Source: an uncultured Porphyromonas sp. (GTDB taxonomy: Bacteria; Bacteroidota; Bacteroidia; Bacteroidales; Porphyromonadaceae). From it: a stretch of 64,000 nucleotides of DNA. The stretch covers positions 248,001 to 312,000 of the forward strand of contig NZ_CALHDW010000017.1 in the NCBI RefSeq assembly GCF_938023125.1, read 5' to 3'. The translations under genes and the position numbers were made by a program. Shown one piece after another: positions 16,418-24,362 of this stretch (within the stretch, counting starts at the first letter, position 1; each line of letters opens with the position of its first letter). Under the pieces are notes generated by a model. It had not been told where the DNA came from and made no database searches. It worked only from the letters and a program-made list of their open reading frames with translations.

Positions 16418-18094
16418 CTATTGCTGGATATTCCAACCCTTGTCTCTAGCGATCTGGAGAGAACTCTTGGCGGCATTGGGGACCTCTCGCAGATTGAGTA
16501 CACACTTCCAAGGCTTCTCATCATCTGCGATGGGGATACCCCTTACATCGGGCAATGCAGTATATATGGCGTTCAACTCTTCGGTTGTCAGCCCTACCCG
16601 AGCGAGCTGTAAGGTAAGGAGATGGGAGAGGGGAGGAAGTGCTCCCAAGGTCTTTAGCTGTGTATCAGAGAGCGTTAGTTCTTCTAAAAGAGCATGTTTA
16701 CTCACATCTATACTACGCAACGGATTTGTGGACAAGGCCAAGTTGCGAAGGGCAAGGTTAGCTGCGAGATCCACCTCTTGCAATTGATTTTTTTGCGCAT
16801 AGAGGAGATTGAGCTTGGGACACGACAATAAGTTTAGATGGGAAATCTCGTTTTTATAGCAGTGCAATTCCTCCAAACGAGGGTTACGATGGAGATCAAG
16901 AGACTTCAGTTTATTATTACCAACAGAGAGGAAGCGCAAGGCAGGACACTTGCTCAAGTCTAACTGCTGTAGATTGCTCCCAATAAGACGAAGCTCTTCG
17001 AGTTTAGAGGCATCGCCTATAGCAATGGCATCTAATTTCGCACCAAACACGCCAAAAGAGGTAGCCTTGGGAGCCACTACACGCAGGGTCGTACCTAGGA
17101 TAGTGCCTTTAATCGTCTTCTCAAGCTCGTAGTTGCCTGCCGAGTACTCTTTGTTTGTTCCATCGCCCCAATCTATTGTAAAAACCTCCGGAGACTCAAT
17201 CATAATAAAGAGAGAAGATGTACCTCCGGGGGTTGGAGTCAAGAGGAAAGTGGCCTCCCCAGGTTCTTCAGGCTCTACAGAGGGCTCGTCACTTTCGAAG
17301 AAATCGAACATCATAAAGGTCTTGCCCGCCATGATCCTAGGCCCATAATAGCACATCATGCGGAGAGCTGCACTCCACCCCACGGCGGTAGGATATACAT
17401 TCTCGTTGTTGTAGCCGTAGAAGCGGAAGCCCCATTGAGAGACGAGATCTTGGGCTTTAGGGGTGGGCTTTCCCCCTTCGTCAAGCGTCCAGTACTCCTC
17501 GTAATCATCTACACATACACGGCTCTCAGCCAAGGTTCCTCTCTCAAAAAAGTATTCCCTAAAGGGATAAGTATTTTCGTTAATCCGGAAGGTTATATAA
17601 GTTTCATCCTCGCTATCAGGCACCTTTCCACTAAGAAAAACTTCGCCGCCATGCTCCGCTTCCCAAGCTTTCACTTCTTCCTCTGTTGCCCCCATTTTGA
17701 GCCAAGGAAGCATTGGGAAACGCTCCTGATCAAACGTCGGAGCAACCACAGAGACATGCACTACTTGGCGAGAACCCTTGTATTTGAGAAGGATCTCTGT
17801 ACTCCCCTCTGCTAGAGCCTTAATGCACAACCTCTGATCAATCGAAACGATATTGGGGTCTTTTACTTCACTTTCGATCTCCCCGATAGGGACATTTACT
17901 TTGAGGATAAAGTCCGTTCCCACCTCCATCTGCACAAGCGTATCGGAGAGCAAAAAAAGAGGCAAAGTCTCGGAGCCACTCCCTGAGGGACTACAACTAG
18001 AAATAAAGAACACCAACAACCCTAATAGAAGTAAGGGGAAAGAGCGTCTAGTGGACGGAAGGAATCCGGATAAAGCTACTCTATTTGTATTCAT
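16418..18094 (-). CDS. Leucine-rich-repeat surface lipoprotein
   Basis: The protein is about 558 residues. The signal sequence ends LLVFFISSCSP, a lipobox with Cys near residue 34. An N-terminal beta-rich region follows with Ig-like character (VSIDQRLCIKALAEGSTEIL), then a PKD-like segment with TIDWGDGTNKEY. Leucine-rich repeats come next (LEELRLIGSNLQQLDLSKCP; LRFLSVGNNKLKSLDLHRNP), and the end is AKSSLQIARDKGWNIQQ. That cap resembles the cap of the LRR protein encoded 33 bases downstream, so the two are probably related by duplication. This one is lipid-anchored and lacks a T9SS domain. The start was set at the ATG at 18094 rather than a GTG three codons earlier. Confidence 0.8.
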   Translation of the reverse strand: MNTNRVALSGFLPSTRRSFPLLLLGLLVFFISSCSPSGSGSETLPLFLLSDTLVQMEVGTDFILKVNVPIGEIESEVKDPNIVSIDQRLCIKALAEGSTEILLKYKGSRQVVHVSVVAPTFDQERFPMLPWLKMGATEEEVKAWEAEHGGEVFLSGKVPDSEDETYITFRINENTYPFREYFFERGTLAESRVCVDDYEEYWTLDEGGKPTPKAQDLVSQWGFRFYGYNNENVYPTAVGWSAALRMMCYYGPRIMAGKTFMMFDFFESDEPSVEPEEPGEATFLLTPTPGGTSSLFIMIESPEVFTIDWGDGTNKEYSAGNYELEKTIKGTILGTTLRVVAPKATSFGVFGAKLDAIAIGDASKLEELRLIGSNLQQLDLSKCPALRFLSVGNNKLKSLDLHRNPRLEELHCYKNEISHLNLLSCPKLNLLYAQKNQLQEVDLAANLALRNLALSTNPLRSIDVSKHALLEELTLSDTQLKTLGALPPLSHLLTLQLARVGLTTEELNAIYTALPDVRGIPIADDEKPWKCVLNLREVPNAAKSSLQIARDKGWNIQQ

Positions 18095-18243
18095 ACAACC
18101 CACACAATAAGTGAATGCTACATACTTTCATCTCCTTTAAAACGGAGAGAGAAAAAGAAGTAAAGCCTCTCTGAGAGAAAACAAAAGGGCTTCTTCTATA
18201 CTCAAATGAAAAGAAAGAACTACAAACTTATAGATCTGCTCCA

Positions 18244-18251
18244 CAAATATA
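18244..18251 (-). promoter_or_regulatory. -7 box for the leucine-rich-repeat gene pair
   Basis: TATATTTG on the minus strand matches TAnnTTTG. A TTTG lies 20 bases upstream, the usual -33 spacing. The leader to the ATG at 18094 is about 140 bases and contains no obvious regulatory RNA. Confidence 0.6.
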
Positions 18252-18272
18252 CAACAAACCACAAGAGATGAC

Positions 18273-18310
18273 AAAAGAAAAGTGCCCCTCAACTCAACGT
18301 TGAGAGGCAC
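18273..18310 (-). terminator. Terminator after tRNA-Glu
   Basis: On the minus strand GTGCCTCTCAAC pairs with GTTGAGGGGCAC (18299-18310 with 18282-18293, one mismatch), followed by TTTTCTTTTG. It lies 16 bases past the tRNA-Glu 3' end. Confidence 0.85.
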
Positions 18311-18325
18311 CTTTACCCTCGTTTG

Positions 18326-18397
18326 TAGCCCCTAGGGGAATCGAACCCCTCTTTCAAGGATGAAAACCTTGCGTCCTAACCGATAGACGAAAGGGCC
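18326..18397 (-). tRNA. tRNA-Glu (TTC)
   Basis: The minus strand folds as a 72-nt cloverleaf. Acceptor GGCCCTT pairs with AGGGGCT (with G-U pairs) and the discriminator is A. The anticodon stem CAAGG/CCTTG encloses TTTTCAT, giving anticodon TTC. The T arm has GGGGTTCGATTCCCC. No CCA is encoded. It has its own promoter box at 18465-18472 and terminator at 18273-18310. Confidence 0.97.
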
Positions 18398-18464
18398 ATA
18401 ACCCTAAGCAATTGAGTAGAGCGTCATCCGCAAGGTTCCAGACCCCTATTCCAAATTGCGGTGA

Positions 18465-18472
18465 CAAAGGTA
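18465..18472 (-). promoter_or_regulatory. -7 box for tRNA-Glu
   Basis: TACCTTTG on the minus strand, 67 bases before the mature tRNA 5' end. It is identical to the boxes of the other two tRNAs. Confidence 0.7.
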
Positions 18473-18689
18473 CAAATAATTTTTGATTCTGCAATAGTCT
18501 CGGCTATTTTTCCAAAGATGCAGCTTCCGGTACCAAGTGCAACGGCATGGCGAAAGTAGTGCTAGAACTTCATTCGGTTGTACTTCCCAGTTGTAAGTAC
18601 GACGCTTAGATAAACAAAAACCACCATGGGGCTGGGCGTACGACCTCCTTTATCTCCCTCTCTCTTGCCTCTACAATAGAAATACAGAG

Positions 18690-18731
18690 AAAATAAAAAG
18701 AGAGAAGCCCTTTTACTCTCATATGGGCTCT
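18690..18731 (-). terminator. Probable terminator of the C10 peptidase operon
   Basis: On the minus strand AAGAGCCC pairs imperfectly with GGGCTTC (18725-18731 with 18704-18710), followed by TCTCTTTTTATTTTC. It begins about ten bases after the lipoprotein stop. Confidence 0.6.
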
Positions 18732-18740
18732 TGTATAAAC

Positions 18741-19439
18741 CTATTTGTTGCTCGGAGTTGGGAACTTCACATCAATGCTGTCGGTAATGGATTTGTCTCC
18801 CTTATCCGTGGGGAGTACCATGGTGACTGTAAAGCGGACGGTCTCACCATTCCATGCTTCGGGGACTCTCTCTATCAGGAGATGCCAAAAGGGAGATGAG
18901 GCCAATAATCGTTTGAGATTTGCTTCGTTTTTCAGATCGATGATTGCCACATTGGAGCCTAGTTGATAGCCGCTCCGGATGTGGCTTAGCTGGTCGATGA
19001 ATGATATGGCAGTAATTTCATTCAGTAGCATCCCGGCTTTGAGCGTTTCGTTATAGTCGTGGTCGCACGTGACAGCAATACTTTTAGGGGACGTTATCAC
19101 ACCTGTTCTGTGATCTCCAAGACGCCCCTCTCTACTTCTGCTCGGGTAATGAGTATCCCCGATAAGAGAGAGAAAGTTTTTGATTTTGGGATCTCTTCCG
19201 TCATAGCCATAGTGTGAGACTTTTTTTTGATTCTTATTGAACACCTTAAGCCTACAAACGACGGAATAGTCGTAAAGGCGATCGTAGAGATATCTTTCCG
19301 ACAGCTGAAAGGTATCCGGCTCCACAAAGCCCGTAAGATAGTGAGGGTAATACTTGGGTTTTTCGAAACAGCCCGAAATCCCGATAAGGAAGAGGAGTAA
19401 TACGCTCCCCAATGCCAATGCTTTCTTATATCTATTCAT
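18741..19439 (-). CDS. Lipoprotein of unknown function
   Basis: The 232-residue protein has a clear lipoprotein signal (GSVLLLFLIGISGC, Cys near 24). The mature part has mixed charge and no cysteine pair or repeat that I recognise. The C-terminal half (ETVRFTVTMVLPTDKGDKSI) looks like a beta-sandwich strand pattern. I cannot assign a family. It lies 12 bases after a C10 cysteine peptidase lipoprotein with no promoter between, so the two are almost certainly co-expressed. Possible roles are a partner, chaperone or inhibitor of that peptidase, but the sequence itself does not show which. Confidence 0.7.
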   Translation of the reverse strand: MNRYKKALALGSVLLLFLIGISGCFEKPKYYPHYLTGFVEPDTFQLSERYLYDRLYDYSVVCRLKVFNKNQKKVSHYGYDGRDPKIKNFLSLIGDTHYPSRSREGRLGDHRTGVITSPKSIAVTCDHDYNETLKAGMLLNEITAISFIDQLSHIRSGYQLGSNVAIIDLKNEANLKRLLASSPFWHLLIERVPEAWNGETVRFTVTMVLPTDKGDKSITDSIDVKFPTPSNK

Positions 19440-19451
19440 ATTCTTCCCACT

Positions 19452-20807
19452 CTATTTTACAGTCCAAGACTCTGCCAAATCCTTAGGATAGGTTAGAAAC
19501 AGTTTGCCATGGCGAGCATAATTCTCTTCACTGTCCGGCAGATCGGTTCTTAGTTCTGTAGTTGGAGAAACGATACCATAGCGGTAAAATGGTCTCAGTA
19601 AATGGCTGCGAAAGTATCCATTGTTATAACCATTCCATCCCCAATTGCAATGGTAGAAACGAGAGATTACATTCTTCTTGATAACCTTGTCTTTTACCCA
19701 AGGGCCTCCCTCGTAATCTTGCCGTACAGAAATGAGATCACCCCGATTCTCCATATATCCATCAAAAACCCAGTAGTGCCAAGAATTGAATGTGTTATCC
19801 CCTTCTCCATAAGCTAGTACAGGTCGCTTATATTTTTGGAGATAAGCCAAAAGGGTCTTTTCATCGTAATCAACTACATCCGGATTGAAATTATGTTTTT
19901 TCAAAAAACGTTCTACTCTCCAGTTTTCTACTGCAGTGCCAGAGCTGCCTGACCAAATATGCCCAGTTTCGTAATAGATGTACATGCACATGAGAGCTAT
20001 CTGGTCTGATAAAATAGAATTTTTCTCTAGCAGATCTTTCCATCCATCTCCCTCGTCAGGTTTATATACACGTCTATTCAAGTCCCACAATTCTTCCCAA
20101 TCCATTTTTGTGGTCTTGTTGTTGCATACTATTGCTTTGGGAAGTTTATAGAATGAAAAGAAGGCGGCAAGAGCTGTATTGGCGCAGCCCAACAAGTCGT
20201 GTTTGGTCTCTTTGTTCTTAGGTAGGTAGTTGAAAAATGGAGCATATTGTCCAAACTCTAGGGTTGAGGGTTTCATGGGCTTTTTGCTCTCAAAATTTTC
20301 TGTGTCTAAAGTGCATCTAGGGAACCCAAAATGTTCTCGAATCCATGGAAGGGGAGGCCTTGAGGGATCCCCATGATTGCTTTCTTCTAGATCTTTGTGT
20401 ATCTTCGGAGCTACTTCTTCTCCGAGTATTGCTGCCTGATTTAGGATATTCCGAAGCATCGGTTGATGGATAGTGTCCTGAGTGGAAAGAGATCCTCTCT
20501 CTGAGATGCCAAGCAGTATCACTTCACCCAATGAATCCACATTGTAGAGCATAAAGCCTCCACTAGCAAAATTAGTAATATAAGTTTCTCCATTACCTAC
20601 TTTCTCATTGGAGGCGGCACGAAGTCCTCCCTGAGGTAGCTCATTGAAGATAGATTGGTACAAATTGGCAATTTGTTGCTCTACGAGGGTTGGTGAATTA
20701 TGAGTTTGAGGAGAAAGATCTCTTTTAGGCTGGGAGTTGCAGCTAGTGAGTACAACAGCTCCTAATGCCGCAATACTCCAAGAGAGGATAGTAATTTTTG
20801 CTTTCAT
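19452..20807 (-). CDS. C10-family (streptopain/PrtT-like) cysteine peptidase, lipoprotein
   Basis: The 451-residue protein has a lipoprotein signal ending AVVLTSC (Cys 23). A propeptide-like region follows (about 70-105, ITNFASGGFMLYNVDSLGEV). The peptidase domain has catalytic Cys208 in LLGCANTALAAF, preceded by the typical QYAPFFNYLP. Catalytic His344 is in SWHYWVFDGY, and the NWGWNGYNNGYF motif (388-399) is typical of C10. These enzymes degrade proteins and include P. gingivalis PrtT and streptococcal SpeB. Unusually the enzyme is predicted to be lipid-anchored, and there is no C-terminal T9SS domain. It has its own promoter box and is followed by an unknown lipoprotein. Confidence 0.88.
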   Translation of the reverse strand: MKAKITILSWSIAALGAVVLTSCNSQPKRDLSPQTHNSPTLVEQQIANLYQSIFNELPQGGLRAASNEKVGNGETYITNFASGGFMLYNVDSLGEVILLGISERGSLSTQDTIHQPMLRNILNQAAILGEEVAPKIHKDLEESNHGDPSRPPLPWIREHFGFPRCTLDTENFESKKPMKPSTLEFGQYAPFFNYLPKNKETKHDLLGCANTALAAFFSFYKLPKAIVCNNKTTKMDWEELWDLNRRVYKPDEGDGWKDLLEKNSILSDQIALMCMYIYYETGHIWSGSSGTAVENWRVERFLKKHNFNPDVVDYDEKTLLAYLQKYKRPVLAYGEGDNTFNSWHYWVFDGYMENRGDLISVRQDYEGGPWVKDKVIKKNVISRFYHCNWGWNGYNNGYFRSHLLRPFYRYGIVSPTTELRTDLPDSEENYARHGKLFLTYPKDLAESWTVK

Positions 20808-20844
20808 CTTTCATTCTGTGTTGTTTTTATTTCATAATCTAGCA

Positions 20845-20852
20845 CAAAGGTA
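20845..20852 (-). promoter_or_regulatory. -7 box for the C10 peptidase operon
   Basis: TACCTTTG on the minus strand, 37 bases before the ATG at 20807. Confidence 0.65.
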
Positions 20853-20944
20853 TGATAATTCTAAAATATAAATAAGTTTCCTTGCAGATTCCCTCGCAAC
20901 CTCCTCTACTCCACATAAGAAGAGGTGTAAAAACGGAGAGAAAT

Positions 20945-21024
20945 CAGGGTGAAAAAATTTCCGCTCCTGCCCAGAATGTCTCTCCACTTTCACCTAAGAA
21001 ATAAAAAAGTTTTGGGCAGAAAGG
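20945..21024 (+). repeat. 80-bp intergenic repeat element, copy B
   Basis: It starts CAGGGTGAAA and ends AAGTTTTGGGCAGAAAGG. It aligns without gaps over its full 80 bp with the reverse complement of 46775-46854, and the last 22 bases of the two are identical. An inverted unit CTGCCCA near position 23 can pair with TGGGCAG near the end, so an RNA or single strand could fold. It lies between the terminator of the EamA gene and the C10 peptidase promoter, in the opposite orientation to both genes. Confidence 0.8.
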
Positions 21025-21062
21025 CGACTACATTCCAGCCTAAAAAGTTTGTGCCGACAGGC

Positions 21063-21107
21063 AAAAAAAAGACTCGCCCCACTCTTTTACAAAAGCGAGG
21101 CAAGTCT
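21063..21107 (-). terminator. Terminator of the EEP-EamA operon
   Basis: On the minus strand AGACTTGCC pairs with GGGCGAGTCT (one bulge or mismatch), followed by TTTTTTTT. The stem spans 21070-21107. It lies 46 bases after the EamA stop. Confidence 0.85.
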
Positions 21108-21153
21108 CTTTGTTTTCTCTTCGGGCTCTATCGCCCCCAAAAAAGCAGAAGGG

Positions 21154-22086
21154 CTAGCGATGCCTCTTGCGAAGACGCCAAACCTTGAGGAAGTAGGCGA
21201 TACGCACCGAGAGGGCAATAAGGAGCACCGAGAGGATGATAAGAAAAACCCCCACAATGCGCAGAGGCGTTAGCACCTCATCGAAGACCAGGAATCCAAT
21301 CACCACAGCGGTTAGCGGCTCCAAGGCTCCCAATATCGCACTCATGGTAGAGCCGATCTGCTTCACCCCCTCTACCAACGCAATGTTGGCAACTACTGTG
21401 GGGATAATCGCAAGAGCAATTGTCAACCCCCAAGCCTCAAGAGAGGGGATCTCTTGCAGACCGCCCCAAAACAGGGCAATCACCAGGAATCCGGTACCAC
21501 AAGCCAACAAGGCGTAAAAGCTAAGCTTGATATTGTTCATCGTACGCACCACACTCTTATTGACAATAACCATATAAGAAGCATAGGCCAACCCCGTAGG
21601 AGCCACGATGAGCATCCCTATCAAAAAGCGACTATCCACCATCTCCAACCCCAAGCCCGAGAGGCAAAGCACCCCTAAGAAAGCAAGGAGAATGGCAAGC
21701 ACCATAACCCTCGTAGGCCTCTGTTTGTAGAAGATAAGCATGAGCAGGATAACGTAGACCGGATAGGTAAAATGGACCACAGTGGCTACCCCACTGGGCA
21801 TATAGTGATACCCCAATTGCAGTCCCATAGCCGAGGCAATATAGACGAGCCCCAAAGAGATCAGAACCCCAATCTCTCGCACAGTGAGCCTAAGATCTAT
21901 CTTCTTGTAGAGCAAAAGAGGGAACATGGCAAGGGCTGCAAACAAAAAACGATAGGTAAGAATAGAGGGGGTGCGCAACCCGATAGCCATCAAGGGTAGC
22001 GTAAAAAGAGGGATAAAACCGAAGGATACCGAAGAGGTACCGGCAATCAGCAATCCGCGTAATTTATGTTGGGGTGTAGGATCCAT
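21154..22086 (-). CDS. EamA/DMT-family transporter
   Basis: The 310-residue protein has ten predicted membrane helices arranged as two EamA halves. The second half ends with the usual SAILGALEPLTAVVIGFLVF, a family hallmark (LxPl.....g..l..E). The C-terminus is short and basic. These drug/metabolite transporters export amino acids or other small compounds and the substrate cannot be inferred. It lies 22 bases downstream of an EEP-family gene, and a strong terminator follows. Confidence 0.88.
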   Translation of the reverse strand: MDPTPQHKLRGLLIAGTSSVSFGFIPLFTLPLMAIGLRTPSILTYRFLFAALAMFPLLLYKKIDLRLTVREIGVLISLGLVYIASAMGLQLGYHYMPSGVATVVHFTYPVYVILLMLIFYKQRPTRVMVLAILLAFLGVLCLSGLGLEMVDSRFLIGMLIVAPTGLAYASYMVIVNKSVVRTMNNIKLSFYALLACGTGFLVIALFWGGLQEIPSLEAWGLTIALAIIPTVVANIALVEGVKQIGSTMSAILGALEPLTAVVIGFLVFDEVLTPLRIVGVFLIILSVLLIALSVRIAYFLKVWRLRKRHR

Positions 22087-22108
22087 AGTAAGGGATACGA
22101 GGATCTAA

Positions 22109-23317
22109 TTACTCGAGAGAGATAAAACAGGATACGGGTTTATGGTCGCTTATGGTCGCCGACTTATCCACCTTACAATTATAAGACTTAACCCGATGAC
22201 TGTGTAAAATATGATCGATACGGAAGCCTAGACGCTTGAAGGTAAAGCTATAACCAACCCCACATCCCGTAGAGGCGTAGGCATCAACAAGGTTAGAAGC
22301 AATCCGTTGGTGGGCATAGGAGATGGGCGTATCGTTGAAATCTCCACAGACAAGCACATAGGGCGTCTTCTCATGAATAATCTCTACATGTATTCGATCG
22401 GCCTGCTTGGCACGCAGGACAAAGGCAGGGCCCAACTTTTGCTCCATCTGCTCTTTGAGTGCAACTGGCTCTACCTCCCGGGCTAGGCGCTCGTAGCGGG
22501 AACCATCTTCTTTGCTAAGGCGGAAAGACTCTAAGTGCAAATTGAAAACCGTAAGCTCCCGGCCTGCCACATCCAACGTATAGGCAATCCCTCCATTAAA
22601 CGTAGACTCAAGAGGCAACATACGGGTATTGCGCACCGGAAATTTGGAGAGAAGCATCAAACTTGTACCACGATCTCCCTGGGCATAGCGTGTTACCACA
22701 TAGGGGTACTCGGGCAGATACTCCTCAATCTTTTTAGAAGAGACGTAGGGAGTGTCATCGCGCATCGTTGCCGCCTCCTGCAGGCAAACAATATCCGCAT
22801 GACTATCCTTGATGTATTGGAGTGTAGGGTTGGGATGCTCCTCCGTGTGCTTCTCATAAGCAAAGGCCTGGCAGTTGAGCGACAAAACCTTAACGGCATG
22901 AGGGGGCACTACCGAAGGGGTGGCGTGCAAGGGAATATACGTGCGAATGCTCCACCACGAGAGGGCCAACAAGAGAAAATTAAAGAAGAAACCCCGCCAT
23001 TGCCTCCGCACAAGACGAAACAAGAAGAAGATGATGACCAACGAAAGCAAGAAGGGGAAGGCTAAACCCAAATAGGCCGGGAAGAGGAAAAAGCGAGGCG
23101 AAAGATACTGCCCCAAGAGAGCCAACAAGTAGGGCAAGGCCACCAAAAAGAGGTTGATAAGCCAAGAAACCGAATGGAAAAGATTGTAGAAGAAATCACG
23201 ATAGCGAGAGACACGAGACGAAGAGGCTTTTGGGGCGTTCTTACGAGGTCTCGAAAGCTGCTTGAGAGAGTGGCGAGCCGTCTGCTCTTGAGGTGTGATG
23301 TCGGATCGTTGCGTCAT
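22109..23317 (-). CDS. Membrane-anchored endonuclease/exonuclease/phosphatase-family protein
   Basis: The 402-residue protein has about three membrane helices between residues 50 and 135 (for example SWLINLFLVALPYLLALLGQ). An EEP domain follows: VLSLNCQAF, the metal-binding Glu in IVCLQEAA, LVCGDFNDTPISY and the C-terminal SDHKPVSCFI with the catalytic Asp-His. The domain hydrolyses phosphodiester or phosphate bonds. With a membrane anchor and probable periplasmic face, the substrate could be a lipid, nucleic acid or nucleotide. It is first in an operon with the EamA transporter and has a TAGCTTTG promoter box. Confidence 0.85.
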   Translation of the reverse strand: MTQRSDITPQEQTARHSLKQLSRPRKNAPKASSSRVSRYRDFFYNLFHSVSWLINLFLVALPYLLALLGQYLSPRFFLFPAYLGLAFPFLLSLVIIFFLFRLVRRQWRGFFFNFLLLALSWWSIRTYIPLHATPSVVPPHAVKVLSLNCQAFAYEKHTEEHPNPTLQYIKDSHADIVCLQEAATMRDDTPYVSSKKIEEYLPEYPYVVTRYAQGDRGTSLMLLSKFPVRNTRMLPLESTFNGGIAYTLDVAGRELTVFNLHLESFRLSKEDGSRYERLAREVEPVALKEQMEQKLGPAFVLRAKQADRIHVEIIHEKTPYVLVCGDFNDTPISYAHQRIASNLVDAYASTGCGVGYSFTFKRLGFRIDHILHSHRVKSYNCKVDKSATISDHKPVSCFISLE

Positions 23318-23376
23318 GTAGTCTTGTGCCTTACATCCTAGTAAAGCCCTCTTCCGGAGTTTGTCTGGAGGTAGTA

Positions 23377-23384
23377 CAAAGCTA
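23377..23384 (-). promoter_or_regulatory. -7 box for the EEP-EamA operon
   Basis: TAGCTTTG on the minus strand matches TAnnTTTG, 59 bases before the ATG at 23317 and in the gap after the rhomboid gene. Confidence 0.55.
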
Positions 23385-23393
23385 GCAAAATAA

Positions 23394-24362
23394 TTAGACT
23401 TTTGGGGCGTCTTGCCGAGAAGACCTATCGAAAAGTAGGCTTCGCTCCTCGTCGGAGAGGGCGCTATAGCCTGAGCGTTTTACCTTATCTAGCACCTCCT
23501 CTAGGGTGGGGCCATCCGAAGCCTTAGGCGAAGAGTCGGCTGCCGAAGAGGGGGCAGAAGCAGTAGCTCTCCCCTCAAAAGAGGATGAAGAGGAAGAGGT
23601 ATTGTCCCGGCGATACCGCCGAGAGGCAGCCGCCCGGGAGGTTGTTTTTCGCCCCTTTAGAAGCGATGCTATCCGATCACACAAGCGAGCTATCGGACGT
23701 GTTATATCTACTCCACTCCTTAGAGATCGTGCAAAAACCAACCCCCAAATGGCCCCGCCAATATGGGCAATAGAGCCGCCCACATTCCTATTCAGGTTGA
23801 ACAGCAACGAGGTTATAACGAAAATAAGAGCCACAACGTATAGTGAGAGGGAGCCGATCCAGAGGAATCTGATTTTCTCTTTCGGACAGTAGCCTCCAAT
23901 CGAAACAATCAAAGAAAGAATTGCGGCCGAGGAACCATAGAGGGGCAGATGGATATAAAAAATCCCCATCGCATCGAGAACGGAAAAAAGCAGCGGGTAA
24001 AGGAATCCCCCCAAGACGCCTCCCAAGACATAGACAATATAGAACTGTCGGGGTGTAAGGTAGGTCAAGAAAAGGCGCCCAAAGATGTACAGAAGGAGCA
24101 TATTTACCACAAGATGACCGAGGTCGTTGTGGTACCACATGTAGGTAAAAAGCGTCCAAGGTCTGGAGCCGAGGGTGTAGAGACTCCCCGGGAGTGCAAG
24201 CTGTACATCGATCCACGAAGAGGGGACGGACGAGAGCTGGAGCACCACTTTGAGAAGCCAAAGGAGCAGCGTCCAACCTACCGTTATGCTAATAAGACGA
24301 AGGACCGGCGAGGATTGCTGCCAAAATGCACGCAAAGAGGTGACATGCCCCGGGCGACTCAT
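23394..24362 (-). CDS. Rhomboid-family intramembrane protease (variant active site)
   Basis: The protein is 322 residues. A rhomboid core of six helices is followed by a Ser/Ala-rich, charged cytoplasmic tail of about 90 residues (RRDNTSSSSSSFEGRATASA). The helix-4 serine is in LYGSSAAILSLI, which reads GSSA instead of the usual GxSG. The helix-6 histidine is in SIAHIGGAIWGLV, and HLVVNMLLLYIFG carries the conserved Asn. It probably cleaves membrane proteins within the bilayer. Its ATG overlaps the stop of the upstream rhomboid (ATGA at 24359-24362), which fixes the start and suggests translational coupling. Confidence 0.85.
   Translation of the reverse strand: MSRPGHVTSLRAFWQQSSPVLRLISITVGWTLLLWLLKVVLQLSSVPSSWIDVQLALPGSLYTLGSRPWTLFTYMWYHNDLGHLVVNMLLLYIFGRLFLTYLTPRQFYIVYVLGGVLGGFLYPLLFSVLDAMGIFYIHLPLYGSSAAILSLIVSIGGYCPKEKIRFLWIGSLSLYVVALIFVITSLLFNLNRNVGGSIAHIGGAIWGLVFARSLRSGVDITRPIARLCDRIASLLKGRKTTSRAAASRRYRRDNTSSSSSSFEGRATASAPSSAADSSPKASDGPTLEEVLDKVKRSGYSALSDEERSLLFDRSSRQDAPKV

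Larger units (their letters stand above)
18398..18740. other. Intergenic region upstream of tRNA-Glu
   Basis: This region separates the tRNA-Glu gene from the end of the lipoprotein gene. It holds the tRNA promoter box (18465-18472), a hairpin formed by GTTGTACTT and AAGTACGAC (18577-18603) and a terminator near 18690-18731. No coding frame in it looks real. Confidence 0.6.
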
